DNA of 64,000 bases, from NCBI GenBank assembly GCA_015501595.1, contig JADNRX010000016.1, positions 1-64,000 on the forward strand. The letters are read 5' to 3'. The notes under the pieces were generated by a model. It worked only from the letters and a program-made list of their open reading frames with translations. It made no database searches and was not told the DNA's origin. Position numbers and translations under genes: made by a program. Position 1 is the first letter of the stretch. Each line of letters opens with the position of its first letter. The DNA comes from Hymenopellis radicata (taxonomy: Eukaryota; Basidiomycota; Agaricomycetes; Agaricales; Physalacriaceae). Shown one piece after another: positions 36,166-47,800 of the stretch.

Positions 36166-37451
36166 CGATGGATACGACCCCCACGGGTTGGAGGATTAGG
36201 TGGCCCGACGCCGTGCTGTCTGCTGACAGCCGGCATCGTCGAGGTGCGCAATTTTTTTGCCGTTTTTCCATTCAAACTTAATGTACCTTTATTAGTAGGA
36301 CTACACCTCCATGACGACGACGACTACCCCTCCACGAGGACCGCGACCATGTCTGCACGACGACGACGACTACGCCGCCACCACCACCTCCACAGCGCCG
36401 ATGCCAGCACAACCCGGATACGACTACCCCTACCCAAACAAGGACGACGACCCTGTCAAAACGACGACGCTGCCATCACCACCAAAGTTTTCCTCTCCAG
36501 CAACGACGACGACGACAAAAATGACGCATAAGCCCGGTGAGGCAGCAGATCACCATTATGAAAAAGACTCGACGCCGCGCTGTCTGCTGACAGGCGGCGT
36601 CGTCAAGGTGCGTTTCTTTTTCGCCATATTATTGTCCTGACTCAGAGCAGGATCACAGCAATGGCGCAACACCTACGACAATGGCGACGGTGGCATCGAG
36701 GCTACAACACGAGCCACCACCATCACGACCACAACAAGATCACAAGCTCACCCTCGACACGCCTATGCCCACGACCACGATCTCCTCATGACCACGACTA
36801 CGGCACAACGACCACCACAAGAACAACGTCCCCGACAACGACAGGACCCCGGCGATGAGAGAGGAATTTCGCACACGACGATTCTCCACCCCACCACAGC
36901 GCTACACGACGCCACCACAGCAACAAGCCACTACCACTTACTCCCTCTCCCCTTCTTCCTCCCTCCACTATCTTGCGGCGATGCAGTGTTGGTCACGATG
37001 TGTCAACATGCATTGACGGGAGATGTGTGGGGAGTCGCATCGTGCACTGCGATATGCAGTCTGTGCTATTGAGCACAGGCATGCTCGCAAGGCACGAGAA
37101 ATATCACCGGTCATAACCGGTCATGGCGGTCATCCGCGGTCAAGCAAAATTTGGGTTTCCTGCATGACCGTTGACCGTGACCGGTCAAACTATGTGACCG
37201 GTCAAGCATTGTCGGTCAAATTTTCGGTCAGGTCCGGTCAGGTCAAGCCATTTGACCGGTTACGCTTGACCTGACCCGAAAACCCTAGGTGAGCTCAAGC
37301 ATGCACTCTTGTAGGCACGAAATAAAGGATGTATATTGAGAAACTGGACAAGATATCAACGCGTGCGAAGGGCGTCTGGCAAACGACTTCAATGTATACA
37401 TAGGAAGAGCAGTTCAAGGAAGTTCAAGGACTCCGCGACGTGACCGACTCA

Positions 37452-37509
37452 GCGATGACGCACTTCAATGTCCGTTTCCAACAAAACGGACATTGAAGTG
37501 CGTCATCGC
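37452..37509. repeat. Perfect 26-bp hairpin near the right end of copy 1
   Basis: Two 26-base arms beginning GCGATGACGCACTTCAATGT are exact inverted repeats around a 6-base loop (CCAACA). The same hairpin is present unchanged in copy 2 at 52585-52642. It lies about 410 bases inside the element end. A role as transcription terminator or protein-binding structure is conjecture. Confidence 0.9.
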
Positions 37510-37534
37510 ACGCGGTTGTAGCAAAACGCCTCAT

Positions 37535-37607
37535 TCCACCGGGGAATCGAACCAGAGACCTTGTCTGGCTAAGACGCGACCAGCTAAACAGTTAGACCAT
37601 AGCAGCT
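37535..37607 (-). tRNA. tRNA-like sequence at the right end of the Crypton-like element (copy 1)
   Basis: The minus strand has a B-box GGTTCGATTCC (37543-37553), an A-box-like TGGTCTAACTG (37589-37599), and an anticodon-like loop TTAGCCA in a GTC/GAC stem. The acceptor and T stems are imperfect. It is conserved in copy 2 (52668-52740). It could be a tRNA-derived pseudogene carried by the element. Confidence 0.45.
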
Positions 37608-37898
37608 TACAAGTATATGACAGAAGTGGTCCTAACTCATGTCTGAATTTCGTGGATTGTAATTTCTGGCCGCCGAAGAACCTGATTGCCCCAATCCAAT
37701 GAGGCGTTCAACGAACACGGTAACAGACGGTAACCAGGAGCGACGAATTTAAGATCATTGTATTATCCGGTCCTATCCAGGGTGGCGGACACTATCAACT
37801 CTCCGATCAACGGTTCCGGCTTAGTTGCTCCAATTTGGACGGGGAAATCTCTCCAGATCTCTGAGATCTCTGTTTCGACGTGCCGGTATATTATCCCG

Positions 37899-37938
37899 TA
37901 TTTTATCGTGAATAAAGTGACTTAGTTTCGATAAAATA
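37899..37938. promoter_or_regulatory. Candidate recombinase attachment site at the element-element junction
   Basis: Arms TATTTTATCG (37899-37908) and CGATAAAATA (37929-37938) are exact inverted repeats around a 20-base spacer containing ACTTA (37920-37924). The right end of copy 1 gives the left arm and the left end of copy 2 gives the right arm. The outer ends, 23871-23889 and 53032-53057, each keep only one arm next to ACTTA. This is the arrangement a circle junction would have. That the recombinase binds the arms is inference. Confidence 0.6.
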
Positions 37939-40169
37939 GGCCCCTTTATCCTTAACGGGATGGCCGATCGTCCTGAGTCTTGCGCCGACTTGCCGGGCAC
38001 GCGGTCGCACCGCCCCTGCCTGGACCCTTCAATCGATCCCGAACACTGATTACGATTGATTCCGGCGTTCATCTTTTCACATGATTATCTCCCTCAGCGG
38101 GCTGCCCTGCTTTGTTTCTGTTCAGTCCGCACGCACACTTGGCGTACATGGCTTGTTATTCCCTCGTTCCTCCTTGGAAGACAGCAGCTCAAACCGTTTA
38201 AGCAAACATTCGGATGGAACCTGCTCTCGCGACGACTGGCAGTGACATTGAACCTGCTCTCGCGAAACGACAGCGGAGCAGGTCAGCAACACCACACCTG
38301 CTCAACAGGGTGTGGCTCATAGTGGGTAGAGATTTTGCTCATGCACGACTTGACCTGCAATTAACGCGTCTCTCAAGCAAAATGTACACCTCGCAACGTT
38401 GCGACGAGCGCGCGGCCATTCCCGACTTCCCGCAAGTGCGCGGCCATCCTCAACTTCTCGCGAGCAATCAGATATGAATTCGGTCCATTCTTACTACCAC
38501 CTACTACTAGTCCATCGTCCCTACCATCGTCTCTACCACTACTACTAGTCCATCATCCGGACCACTAGTACTATGCAAACATCTGCGATATGTATTGTAA
38601 GAATATACGACTTGTAAGATTTATCAAAGCGAGGCGTAGTATGCTAATTGTAAGAAAATAGCTTAACTTGGTCAATCTATTGAGTTCTAGTCTTTCCGCT
38701 TTCGTTGAGCACGCTCTTCTGGTGTCCCATTTCGACTTGTTCGACCTGGACAGTCTCTTCGGCGAATAGCGTTGCAAAGTTCACCAAAGCCCTTGTTGCA
38801 TTCTGGATATTCCTCTTCGAACCGTTTCTCGTCCGAGTTTAATCTAAGGTGCATGCCATGAGCAGTGCTAGGGAAGCGATAAAGCATAAGAGTGTTGTAC
38901 CGTGCAAATGCCAGAGCAACTAATTCTTGATTACGACGGTTGTTAGCCATATTAGTTTGTTGTCGTCCTGTGTACCAGCTTTCGGGCCAATCCTTCAAGG
39001 CATATCCCGTGGCGGGATCGACCTCGTTCCACTGTTTCACCGCAAGTCGCCACGCCAGAGCTGGCTGGCCCTTGGGAAGTCCTGCAATCACGGCACACCG
39101 ACGAGCCTTCTCTGCCGGAGTTTCTGCATCCATTGGCACCGGAGGTCTCTGTACGGCGAATGTCGACTCAAGAGGGGGAATCTCGTGCTGATGGACTGAA
39201 CCGGCAGGTACATGAAGGATCGGGTCGCTACGACCAATTGAGATGACCGAGGGAGGGTGTCCAGTAGGCAAGCAAGGCCCCAAGGCAAAAGAAAGGCTTG
39301 ATGGAGTGGTAGCCAGCATACATGATGCAGCGCCGATAGAACTCGCAGTGCTGGCAGAACTTGTCGCTAAAGAACTGACCGAATAGATAGGACCTGGCGC
39401 GTGAATCGGATTGGTGAGACTGGGGAGGTTGAAAGGTGGTGGATATTGATATGCTGGACGGAAGAGTTGAGGCTGAAAAAGAGCATGAGACGACGGCTGG
39501 AATGGTAGTGTGGGATGCGAGAAACCGGAGCACTGCGTAGCGGAGAGGTAACTTTGTTGGAACATTGTCGTCAAGTTCACAGCAAACGTATTGAACGTCT
39601 CATTTGTTACTGGTGCATGAGCCTTCTGTTCTCCGAGTAAGACGTCGCCGCGATCAGCGCATCCTGGATCAAGGGCGTCGCTGTAATTCTCTTTGTACTT
39701 CGATAGAGAATCCAAGAGGTATTTCATGAGAGTATCCACCTAAGCCCGGATTATCAGGTAGTACGCTATGTGCAAAGAGTCAAAACTTACACTTTCACCC
39801 TCAGCCCAGCCGCCCCACCAGCGAACCTTACGTAGTGACCATCGCCGGCCAACTTTATCCCACATGAATCGAAATTGAGCGCCACCTCGACGAATAGGGT
39901 TTGAAAGTTAGGTTAGTTAACCAGTTAGTAACCGCTCATTAACCCTAACCTAACCACCTCTAACTGATATAACGGTTAAGGATCTTAACCGGTTTCAGCA
40001 GTTAGAGGTGGTTACGGTTATAGGTTAAAAAATATTTCAGATATCCTATAACCGCTAGTTAGGGTTATTGACTGGTTACAACCGCACTAACCGCTATATC
40101 GGTTAAACCGGTTATAACCGGTTAATAACCGGTTTAACCGACCAAATCCAGAAAATCGAAAAGAAGGTT

Positions 40170-40240
40170 GCCATGAGTGGGAATTGAACCCACATACTGC
40201 TGCTGAAACACAGCAGGAGCTCATCCATCTGAGCCACAGC
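40170..40240 (-). tRNA. Well-folded tRNA-like unit, left side of hAT-like element 2
   Basis: On the minus strand the acceptor GCTGTGG pairs with TCATGGC (with wobbles), the D stem is CTCA/TGAG, the anticodon stem CTGCT/AGCAG has loop GTGTTTC (GTT would read Asn), and the T stem GTGGG/CCCAC is perfect. The A-box TGGCTCAGATGG and B-box GGTTCAATTCC are consensus. It is followed by TTTT. The linker between acceptor and D stem is unusually short and the sequence is not the normal tRNA-Asn, so function is doubtful. Confidence 0.55.
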
Positions 40241-40694
40241 CGCCGCAAGCTCTATCAATTTTTAGGTCTCATAGGCCCTCTTTGCTCACACCCAAACAAG
40301 TATGGTAACTGCGTGCATGTACCTCATAATGGTCATGCACGCCACTTACCAAGTCAAATGATTAACTGACACACTACTCCTAATAAAAAATTATTGACAG
40401 ACTTATTCTTATTAACAATCAAAGACATCATAGCTCCTCTCCAGTCATACTCTGATAGGTATAGCAAGTGCGTGAAGTACATGCATACTATTTAATGATT
40501 AACAGACGGATGCCCCACAAATCCATTTATACTCGATGAGCATCCCCGGGCAATGGCACAGGGATACTCAACCGTGCATGAGCACTGACTGAGGGTGGGG
40601 TGGTGGGTGATGGGAGCAGTGGAGGTGGTGGTGAAGGTGCTGGGAGTGGTGGTGGGAGTGCTAATGGTGGTGGGATGAGATATAAACTACTACG

Positions 40695-41830
40695 ATCTAT
40701 AGGCCGCCTGACAATCGTCAGCACGGGAGAGGCGACAATTGTCAGGCTCTGAGTAGTCCCAGTGGTTGTTGATTCATCCTGTGAGGGTCAAGGCCAAGGC
40801 GTACTGCAGTAACAAAGAAAAAATACGCATCTTCATGACGCCGCCTGCCTGCAGACAGTGCGGTATCTAGTTCTATAGCCAATACCAGAGTCCTTTGCCT
40901 AGCAAGGCTTCTCCATTATCATGGTTAAAGATTTGCAGCCTCGTTTGAGGGCTTACACGTCCTGCGGGGCCACCGGGGCTCTTCAAGCCCACAGACAGAG
41001 TCAGATTAAAGGAGATGACATAAAGTCAGTCTCCAAGACAGTAGGCGACAACACAAAGTTGATCACCGAGGAACTAGCTTGATAGTGGTGGTGGTTGAAG
41101 GGAGAGAATGAGCCTTTGATCACCATATGGATCCAATCTGTACACTAGTGATCAGATCGTCGAGTACCGGGGATTTGTCTGAAACTTTTTTTTGGGACCT
41201 CTCCTTTTGATATTAAGCCCAATGCACACTATTTGAAAGTGAGAAAAAATATATTTCTATCTATAATGAATACTTGTTTGATTGAAAAGACAGTCGAACA
41301 ACTGGTAGAGATATTATTGCTAGTGATTAAATGATCACATAAGTAATCAATGATTAACGGACTGATCATTCGAGTGGTGATCATGATGCATTTTAGTATG
41401 TGATCTTTGTCTTCAACCACCACCACCTCAAGACGCACCCCGATGACTCGACCTTGGGACGCGGGTCTTCCGGGCGTCTTTCTTCTTTCATCTACCTCTT
41501 TTTTGCCCATTTTTCCTGGATATGCGGGCTTGAAGAGCCCCGGCGGCCCCGCAGGACGCGTAAGCCCTTGAACAAGGCTGCAAATCTTCAACCACAATGA
41601 CGGAGAAGCCTTGCTAGGTAGAGGACTTCAGTATTGGTTATGGAACTAGACACTGCACTGTCTGCAGGCAGGCGGCGTCATAAAGATGCGTATTTTTTTT
41701 CTTTGTTACTGCAGTGAGCCATTGACCACCACAGGATGAATCAACGACCACTGGGACCACTCAGAGCCTGACAATTGTCGCCTCTGCCATGCTGATAATT
41801 GTCAGGCAGGCGAGGCGGTCTATTAGTTGA
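40695..41830. repeat. Large imperfect inverted repeat inside hAT-like element 2
   Basis: The arm at 40695-40995 (GCCGCCTGACAAT.. to CTCTTCAAGCCC) is the reverse complement, with substitutions and indels, of 41530-41830 (GGGCTTGAAGAG.. to ATTGTCAGGC). The centre, about 530 bases, is not paired. The block includes CTGCAGACAG and CTGTCTGCAGGCAGGCGGCG. Confidence 0.75.
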
Positions 41831-42399
41831 GGTTTCGTGCTAGGCACCACTGCTGTCTTTGTGACAGCGGCAGAGGACTACAATGACTCCGGGACACAAC
41901 AACGACCAACTCCAGGAGAGGATGATGAAGGAAGAGAGGTGATAATTTGGAAGTTGGGCTGGGTGGCGTTGCAGATGCGTACAGCCAAGAACAGTACGTG
42001 CTTTTATTTATCTTCTGCATGTTCATGGCCTCGATGGTGTAGAATGACGCCGTAGAGGTTTTTTGACCTTCATTACAGTAATATGGCATCTTCCGCGACG
42101 CTTAAGCCCCACCAATGTGGGCTGCATACATTCTGATTCTCTCTCACCCTCTACATATGACACACCATGCATGCACCATCTTGCTTACATTCCTGGACTG
42201 TCGAGGTGCTTTTCGTATAGGATATAACCACTGCACATTTGTGCAGTGTGTTGTCTTACCGAAAAAATCTCTCGACTGTCTGTTAAACATTAAACATTGT
42301 TGTTAGACTGTCCGTTAAACATTATTGTTGGATACACTTATACTAGTATTAATGGGAATGAGATTCACCATAAAACCCATTTCAAGTATGATATTCTGC

Positions 42400-42480
42400 G
42401 GCGGCGGTGGCTCAGTTGGTAATGGGTCATACTTCTAACTAATATGTGCGGTATGCGGGCGTTCAAACCCTCCTGCTGCC
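42400..42480 (+). tRNA. tRNA-like unit, right side of hAT-like element 2
   Basis: The acceptor GGCGGCG pairs with TGCTGCC (with G-T pairs). The A-box TGGCTCAGTTGG is consensus (42408-42419) and a B-box-like GCGTTCAAACC is present near 42460. A T5 run (42482-42486) follows, as for an RNA polymerase III terminator. The anticodon arm does not fold normally. It mirrors the left unit: both are transcribed outward. Confidence 0.45.
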
Positions 42481-44823
42481 CTTTTTGAGTGAAGTATGAT
42501 CGGTTAAACCGGTTATTAACTGGTTATAACCGGTTAAACCGGAAAAAGCGGTTATAACTGGTTATAACCGCTAACCTAACCGGAAAAATAACCGGTTAGC
42601 GGTTAATGACAGTTATCAGTGGTTACAGTTATGGTTAACAGACATTAGCGTACTTGGTTATGGTTACTGTTACGGTTAGACCTGACTGAGGGGGTCTAAC
42701 CGTAACCTAACCTAACCTTAAAACCCTATCGACGAAGAGAGTGAGTGGTAAAATTTCGCATCAAGCCTGCAGCAGATGCAAACTTGGTAATCAGTGCTTG
42801 AATCGCGTTCTGAGAAAGCTGCTCCTGTGTATGAATGACACCGTTCACTGAAACGACTGGGAATACAAGCTCGTCCGGAAGAAGTGGACGACCAATCCAA
42901 AACTCGTAAAGCCGAATCCACAATGTCATAGCTTGATATGCGTCTAACGCCGCATGCTCATTCGAACTAGTGCATTGATGTATCTCGTAAGTATTACCTG
43001 CATGGAGTGAGAGGCTTGAGACTAAACACAAATCAAGGACCAAACAAACTTTCGAGAGAGCACTCGTATTCGCTCTTATTCTGCCAGCCCTTACGATTCT
43101 CGAGGAAGACCGTGAAGAACTGACTGAACAGAGCAGTTCGTTTACGACAGTTCCAAGCAAAGTTCCGTCTGCGAAGCTGACACAGTTCGAAGTTTCTGAT
43201 ATTAAATCAATCAGTACTGCATGATTCTACAGGCAGAGTTAGGATTATGCTCACCGAGTCCAGAGTACGAAGCCCATCGTAAAGAACGCTCGCATCAGCG
43301 CATGCTCCAGGCACTTCCCCATTTGGTCGCGTGTCAGTTTTCCTTGAATGGCCATCTCCACCAACTCATCAGGACAGACGGCTCGGGACTTCGCAAGGAT
43401 TGCATCAACTTCTTCGACCAGAAATGCCTCAGCGTGATTCCGTTTAGCTGCTTCGCCCCCCTCTTTGTCGCGCTTCTGGATATTCTTCACAATCTCTTTC
43501 ACCTCGTACTGTTGTGCCGGATTCCCCTTGAACGTCTTCTTCTCTTTATCATATGAGTAGTCCCCTATAAAACCGGCTCTAAGATCTGTTGGTTAACATG
43601 ACTGGGTTCATCCTGCAGGTAGTGACGTACCTGCGCCACAGGTCGTTGAAGGCACTGTGTATCTTGTCGCCCGTCTGATGCTTCCGTTCCTTTACGATAC
43701 ACTGGTCCACAAGGTAGAGCTCCAGCGCTTTTGCGGATGCATAGTTCGGAGTCTCGTTGAAAGCCAACTTGAGAGTTTTAGTATCCAGTCCATCGCCAGG
43801 TTCAGGGCTACTCGAACGAGCCTTGCATGTTTCTGCAAGCCAGACCTGAGCCCGCCGAATGACACTATCATACTGCCCTTGTGTGTTCTGTGATTTCCCA
43901 AACCGTTTCTTGGTCTTTGCTCGAATGTCCTCTAAGTTTCCCCAATCCGTGCCTAGAGGACCACTCGTCCGCACAGGTGACATCTGGTGGGCTGAAGAGC
44001 AAGAAAGAGGATGGAAAGGAGCTCGACGTGGTGATTACGAGTCTACGATGTTTCACCGCAAGTTCAAGAAAATCTTGTCAGATTTGCCGTTTATTTCTCT
44101 TGCCGCTTCAGCCGAAATTCATGTTACATTTTGTGTGTTCTGTATACAAGACAGGCCTGTAAACTACTGATTGACAAGTCCGTAAAGTACCTATTGAAGT
44201 CCAAGTGTCCGATTTCATTCATTGTTCGAAATGTTGTCCATTGCAACCTTACCCTACTCTTCGTCATCTGAGATATCAATTACCTCAACGACGCCGCTCA
44301 TTGCCAGAGCCCCATCTTGCTCATCATCCGAGATATCTATGACCTCCACCGTACCATCGACCTCCACCGTACCACGCGTACCACCATCCTCGTCGTCCGA
44401 AATCACGATGACCTCAGCAGGCCGTTGAACATGTTCAACACGAACGATTTCCACTTCCACATCCTCAATATCAATGACCAATGAATCATCAATGCCACTG
44501 TTCTCTGCCTTGCCATCACCGTTACAATCGCCAGCATCAGACCCGCCATCATCCCAATTGTAACCCGGAAACGTAGGCAGAGCGGAAGAGCCAGGACCTC
44601 CTTCCCCAGAGATTATCTCTGTATCAAACATTTACGACGGCAAGTGCAAGGTGAACCAAAAATGCTTACCGAGTGGTTGGTTAGAGGAGCGCAGAACAGG
44701 AAGAATGCGATGATACTCTTGCATACAGTAACCGTCATCTTCGAGAAGCGCAGGGAGAGCGTGTCGAACAATAATAGCGGGAACCTTGACAGAATATTGC
44801 CGGTAGGTTGCCATCGCAAGGCA

Positions 44824-47800
44824 ACCATTGCAGTAAGGCATTCCCAAAATCTGTGCTTATAACCAGAGAAGCATTTTCCATATTCTGTGGATACAACCAC
44901 GGGGTGCACACTGGCAATTTGCCATATTTCTCTGCATCTAACCACTGCCAGGTAGCTGTCCCTTTTGGTGCATTGTATATGCTCGTAGGAGCTCTGAAAT
45001 CATCCTGATTTGGAATACACGGTATATTATAGGTCTCGAGCTTGATTTGGCGAGTCGAAGCCTCCAAATTGGGATCAGCCCGATTTGGCAGACCAACATT
45101 TGACGCAGGGGCGGGATTACTTGCCAAGGACAGCGCGTTAGATTACATATGACTTAGATTACTTGCTGTACTACATATATGCTATATATGCAATACCCAG
45201 CAGCCTCGCAGGCCCATTCATCGCAGAATGAGTTGGGGTCGGATAACGCACTGCACCCAATAAAACTCCGGTGTGTGAGATCAATGAGACCTCGTCGGGT
45301 TCCGCTGGCCGACCTCGCAACAAGTGGGTGCAATAAGGAACGAGTCGGGCGAAGAGACGACAATACGGTAAAATTTCCCTCAAGGGAATCGAAACCCTCC
45401 AAGGCCACCACTGGCGAGGGAAAGAGGGAGGGTACGATGGATATAATAGAGGACAATTCACTCCGCCCGCGGCACGGACTATGGTCCGTGCATGCTACGT
45501 CGCTCATGCAGGATGACGATGGCGCCGCTCAACAGAGCGATGCACGCCGACCCAGCATGAAATACGGTCGATTATAGCGGGGGGGATTCAGCGATGACTG
45601 GGATGTGGGTCGACGTTCGCGCTGGAGTGCGCCATCATCACGTCCTTCGCGGTCGCCGTCCGCGAAATCGAGCCCTCGAAAGTTGTTGGAATAAATAGCA
45701 GCCTGTTGCCTAGGGCTTACGCAGGAAACAGGTGCCGTTAACGGAGGTCCTGTGTGGGAAGTTGACAGCGTAAAAAAGAGGTAGGACAACGCACCTTGCT
45801 TGTCGTCGTCGTCGCCAGCAGACGACGACGACGGTCTCCAACAGACCGACGACGCCCAACCATCGTCCCGCCGCAGTCTCCACCTCTGTCGCTCCTTCGC
45901 TGCCGGTACTTGTCGCGGCGCACGGTTGTCTCGGGATTTGACAAAAAGAAAAATCTCAGATGACAGGAACAAGAAATCACTGCAAAGAACGCTTCGAACT
46001 CCGCCCGCGCACGGACCATGGTCCGTGCGCGCACATTATGCGGGATGGCGACGGCGCCGCTCAACAGAGCAGCGCATGCCGACCCAGCATGAAGACCGCA
46101 TATTTCGCAGTAGAGACTGTCGAGGCAAGAGCGCAGGATAGAAGATTTCGTTGCCGGATGGATGAAAGAATAATTCCCCCTCGGAGGATTCGAACCTCCC
46201 GAGGCTACCCTTTAGCGGGGGGGATTTGAAGGTGGATGGGAGGAGGGTTGTCAGCTACGGGACTCGGTGATAAAATCGACGGCGCCGCCGTTGGGTTTGC
46301 TGGCGACTCCGTCTTTCGTTCAGACGTGGGTTCGGATTTTTGGTGGCGCGGTCCACGTCAGAAGTGGATTGGATTTTTTCGTGGCGCCACCCGTGAGACA
46401 ATGGAGCCACCTGCCGACCAGGGCTTACGCTGAGAGGAGGCGTTAGTGTCGTGTTGAGAGTAGTTGCTGGGAACAAAAAATCTAAGAACGAGCCCAAGAG
46501 AGAGCGACAACGCACCTGGCGTGTCGTCGTCGCCAGCAGACGACGACGACGACGGTCTCCAATGGCCCGACGATGTCCAACAATCGTCCAACCGCAGTTT
46601 CCACCTCTGTCGCTCCTTCGCTGCTGATGATAATCCCATCCAAAAACATTTTTCCATCGTGTGTCGGCCATATGCGCTGTCCGATCGTACTGGCATCTCG
46701 GGCCTGAGAGGACATGAGAGAGTGGTCGTAGAGACAGGTGCAGACGCTGATGCACTTGAGACTCGCGGGAGAGCGAGATCCAAAAGCCGTGGTCGTGGTG
46801 AGAGGGAAAGATGCGTTGCCCGATTGGGACAGCCTCCTCGTCGTGAACGTCGACGACGTCGCTGTGGAGCTGGGGCCTTGGAAATAGGTAAAGAACAAGG
46901 GTAGGCAGCTGGAGATGGCTGACATGTCGTGGCAAAGTCGGAGAAGGATGTAGTGGGTGCTAACATTGAATGTAATCGGGCACGACGCTGGCAAGAACGT
47001 CGGGCATTCGTGGCCGCCAGAGTGACTTGAATGATTTAGTTTCAACGGTAAACAAGTGCCATATAGCCTATGGCAAGGATTCCGAAAGAACAGCGGCACA
47101 GGGTATCCGAGGTGGGGAGAATTGTGGATGTGGCCGCTCAGACGCAGACACGAGCTAGTGTAACTACCTTGGCTATTCAGTTCATTAGACTTCAATGAGA
47201 CTTTAACTCACCACCTATAGCTACCAGCCCGTGCTTGTGTACGGTTATAGACTGTATTAAAATATGAATTTACAAGATATTTTTAAGGCCTCGGAAGCCC
47301 GACGTCCCGAATGCTGCCCTCCCGCCGCCCGATCAGATATTCGGTCTTCATCAGACTTTATTAGACTTTAATTGGACCGTTTTTATACCGTCCTGCAGAC
47401 AAAAGCCATGGACCTAGAGTAAGCGGGCCTAAGAGAACATATCACACACTCAATTTTCCGAATATTTCCGGACCACTTCTCGCCCGCCGTCCCGCGCGCT
47501 GAACGCGCCAAGTTTGCGGTTTTCATTAGACCGAAACATTCCCCGCAAAAGCGGGCCAGGGAGAGCACTAAAAAATCTGTAAAGTGGGAAACTCACAGAT
47601 ACACATTAATCCTCATTTATGAGAATTATCTAGGGGTCTTGATGCCCCGCCTGCCCGCATACAGGCCGCGCCAAAATATCTGAGGTCCATTTGAGATTCA
47701 GGAACCCGGTTGATCACCGGTACCGCCCTGATTTGCATACAGCCGGCTCACAGCACGCTGCCGAGCGTGGGAACGAAAATCGGAAATTGCCGGGAAAAGC

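Larger units (their letters stand above)
35231..37287. mobile_element. hAT-like non-autonomous element 1 (2.06 kb)
   Basis: The ends are TAGGGTTTT and AAAACCCTA. The 8-base duplication GGTGAGCT flanks it (35223-35230 and 37288-37295), and the single-copy target is present at about 52421-52428 in the sister element. An 8-bp duplication and TA-GGGTTT ends fit the hAT superfamily. Both subterminal regions are dense in short motifs GGTCAGGTCA and GACCGGT (35240-35450 and 37100-37280). Inside is low-complexity (CGACGA)n-like DNA with frames of no clear meaning and no transposase. Confidence 0.88.
23871..37919. mobile_element. Crypton-like tyrosine-recombinase element, copy 1 (with two nested insertions)
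   Basis: The element starts at the shared text ACTTAGTTTCGATAAAATAG and runs to GTGAATAAAGTG, where an identical second copy begins at 37920. Without the mariner-like and hAT-like insertions it is about 8.82 kb. It carries, all on the minus strand, a tyrosine recombinase, an XPG-type nuclease, a decayed TBP gene and a small conserved frame. There are no long terminal repeats. Only a 10-base inverted motif (CGATAAAATA) lies near each end. Direct 5-base repeats ACTTA bound both copies, as expected for integration by a recombinase with a short core. Both enzyme genes are uninterrupted here, so this copy may be autonomous. Confidence 0.75.
39895..42728. mobile_element. hAT-like non-autonomous element 2 (2.83 kb)
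   Basis: The ends are TAGGGTTTG and AAAACCCTA, with 8-base duplication TCGACGAA (39887-39894 and 42729-42736); the empty site is at about 25838-25845 in copy 1. The subterminal zones (39900-40150 and 42490-42720) are packed with TAACCGGTTA-type motifs. Each zone is followed inward by a tRNA-like unit. The interior holds a large imperfect inverted repeat. No transposase frame was seen. Confidence 0.88.
38687..43983 (-). pseudogene. Tyrosine recombinase, copy 2, split by a hAT-like element
   Basis: It has the same five exons as copy 1. Exon 5 is at 38687-39739 and exon 1 at 43631-43983. The 2834-base element at 39895-42728 breaks exon 4 inside the HSLRR codons, with the duplicated 8 bases TCGACGAA encoding that motif. 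The rest of the frame is intact and the C-terminal exon has one Cys-to-Arg difference. The break separates the catalytic HxxR from the Trp motif and the nucleophile Tyr. Confidence 0.85.

Noticed and set aside
36311..36640. Thr/Asp-rich frame in hAT-like element 1
   Set aside because: It is low-complexity (ACGACG)n sequence open in several frames, with no start context or homology.
37535..37607. Functional tRNA-Ala(AGC)
   Set aside because: The anticodon-like loop and B-box are present but acceptor and T stems do not pair properly, and it travels with the mobile element.
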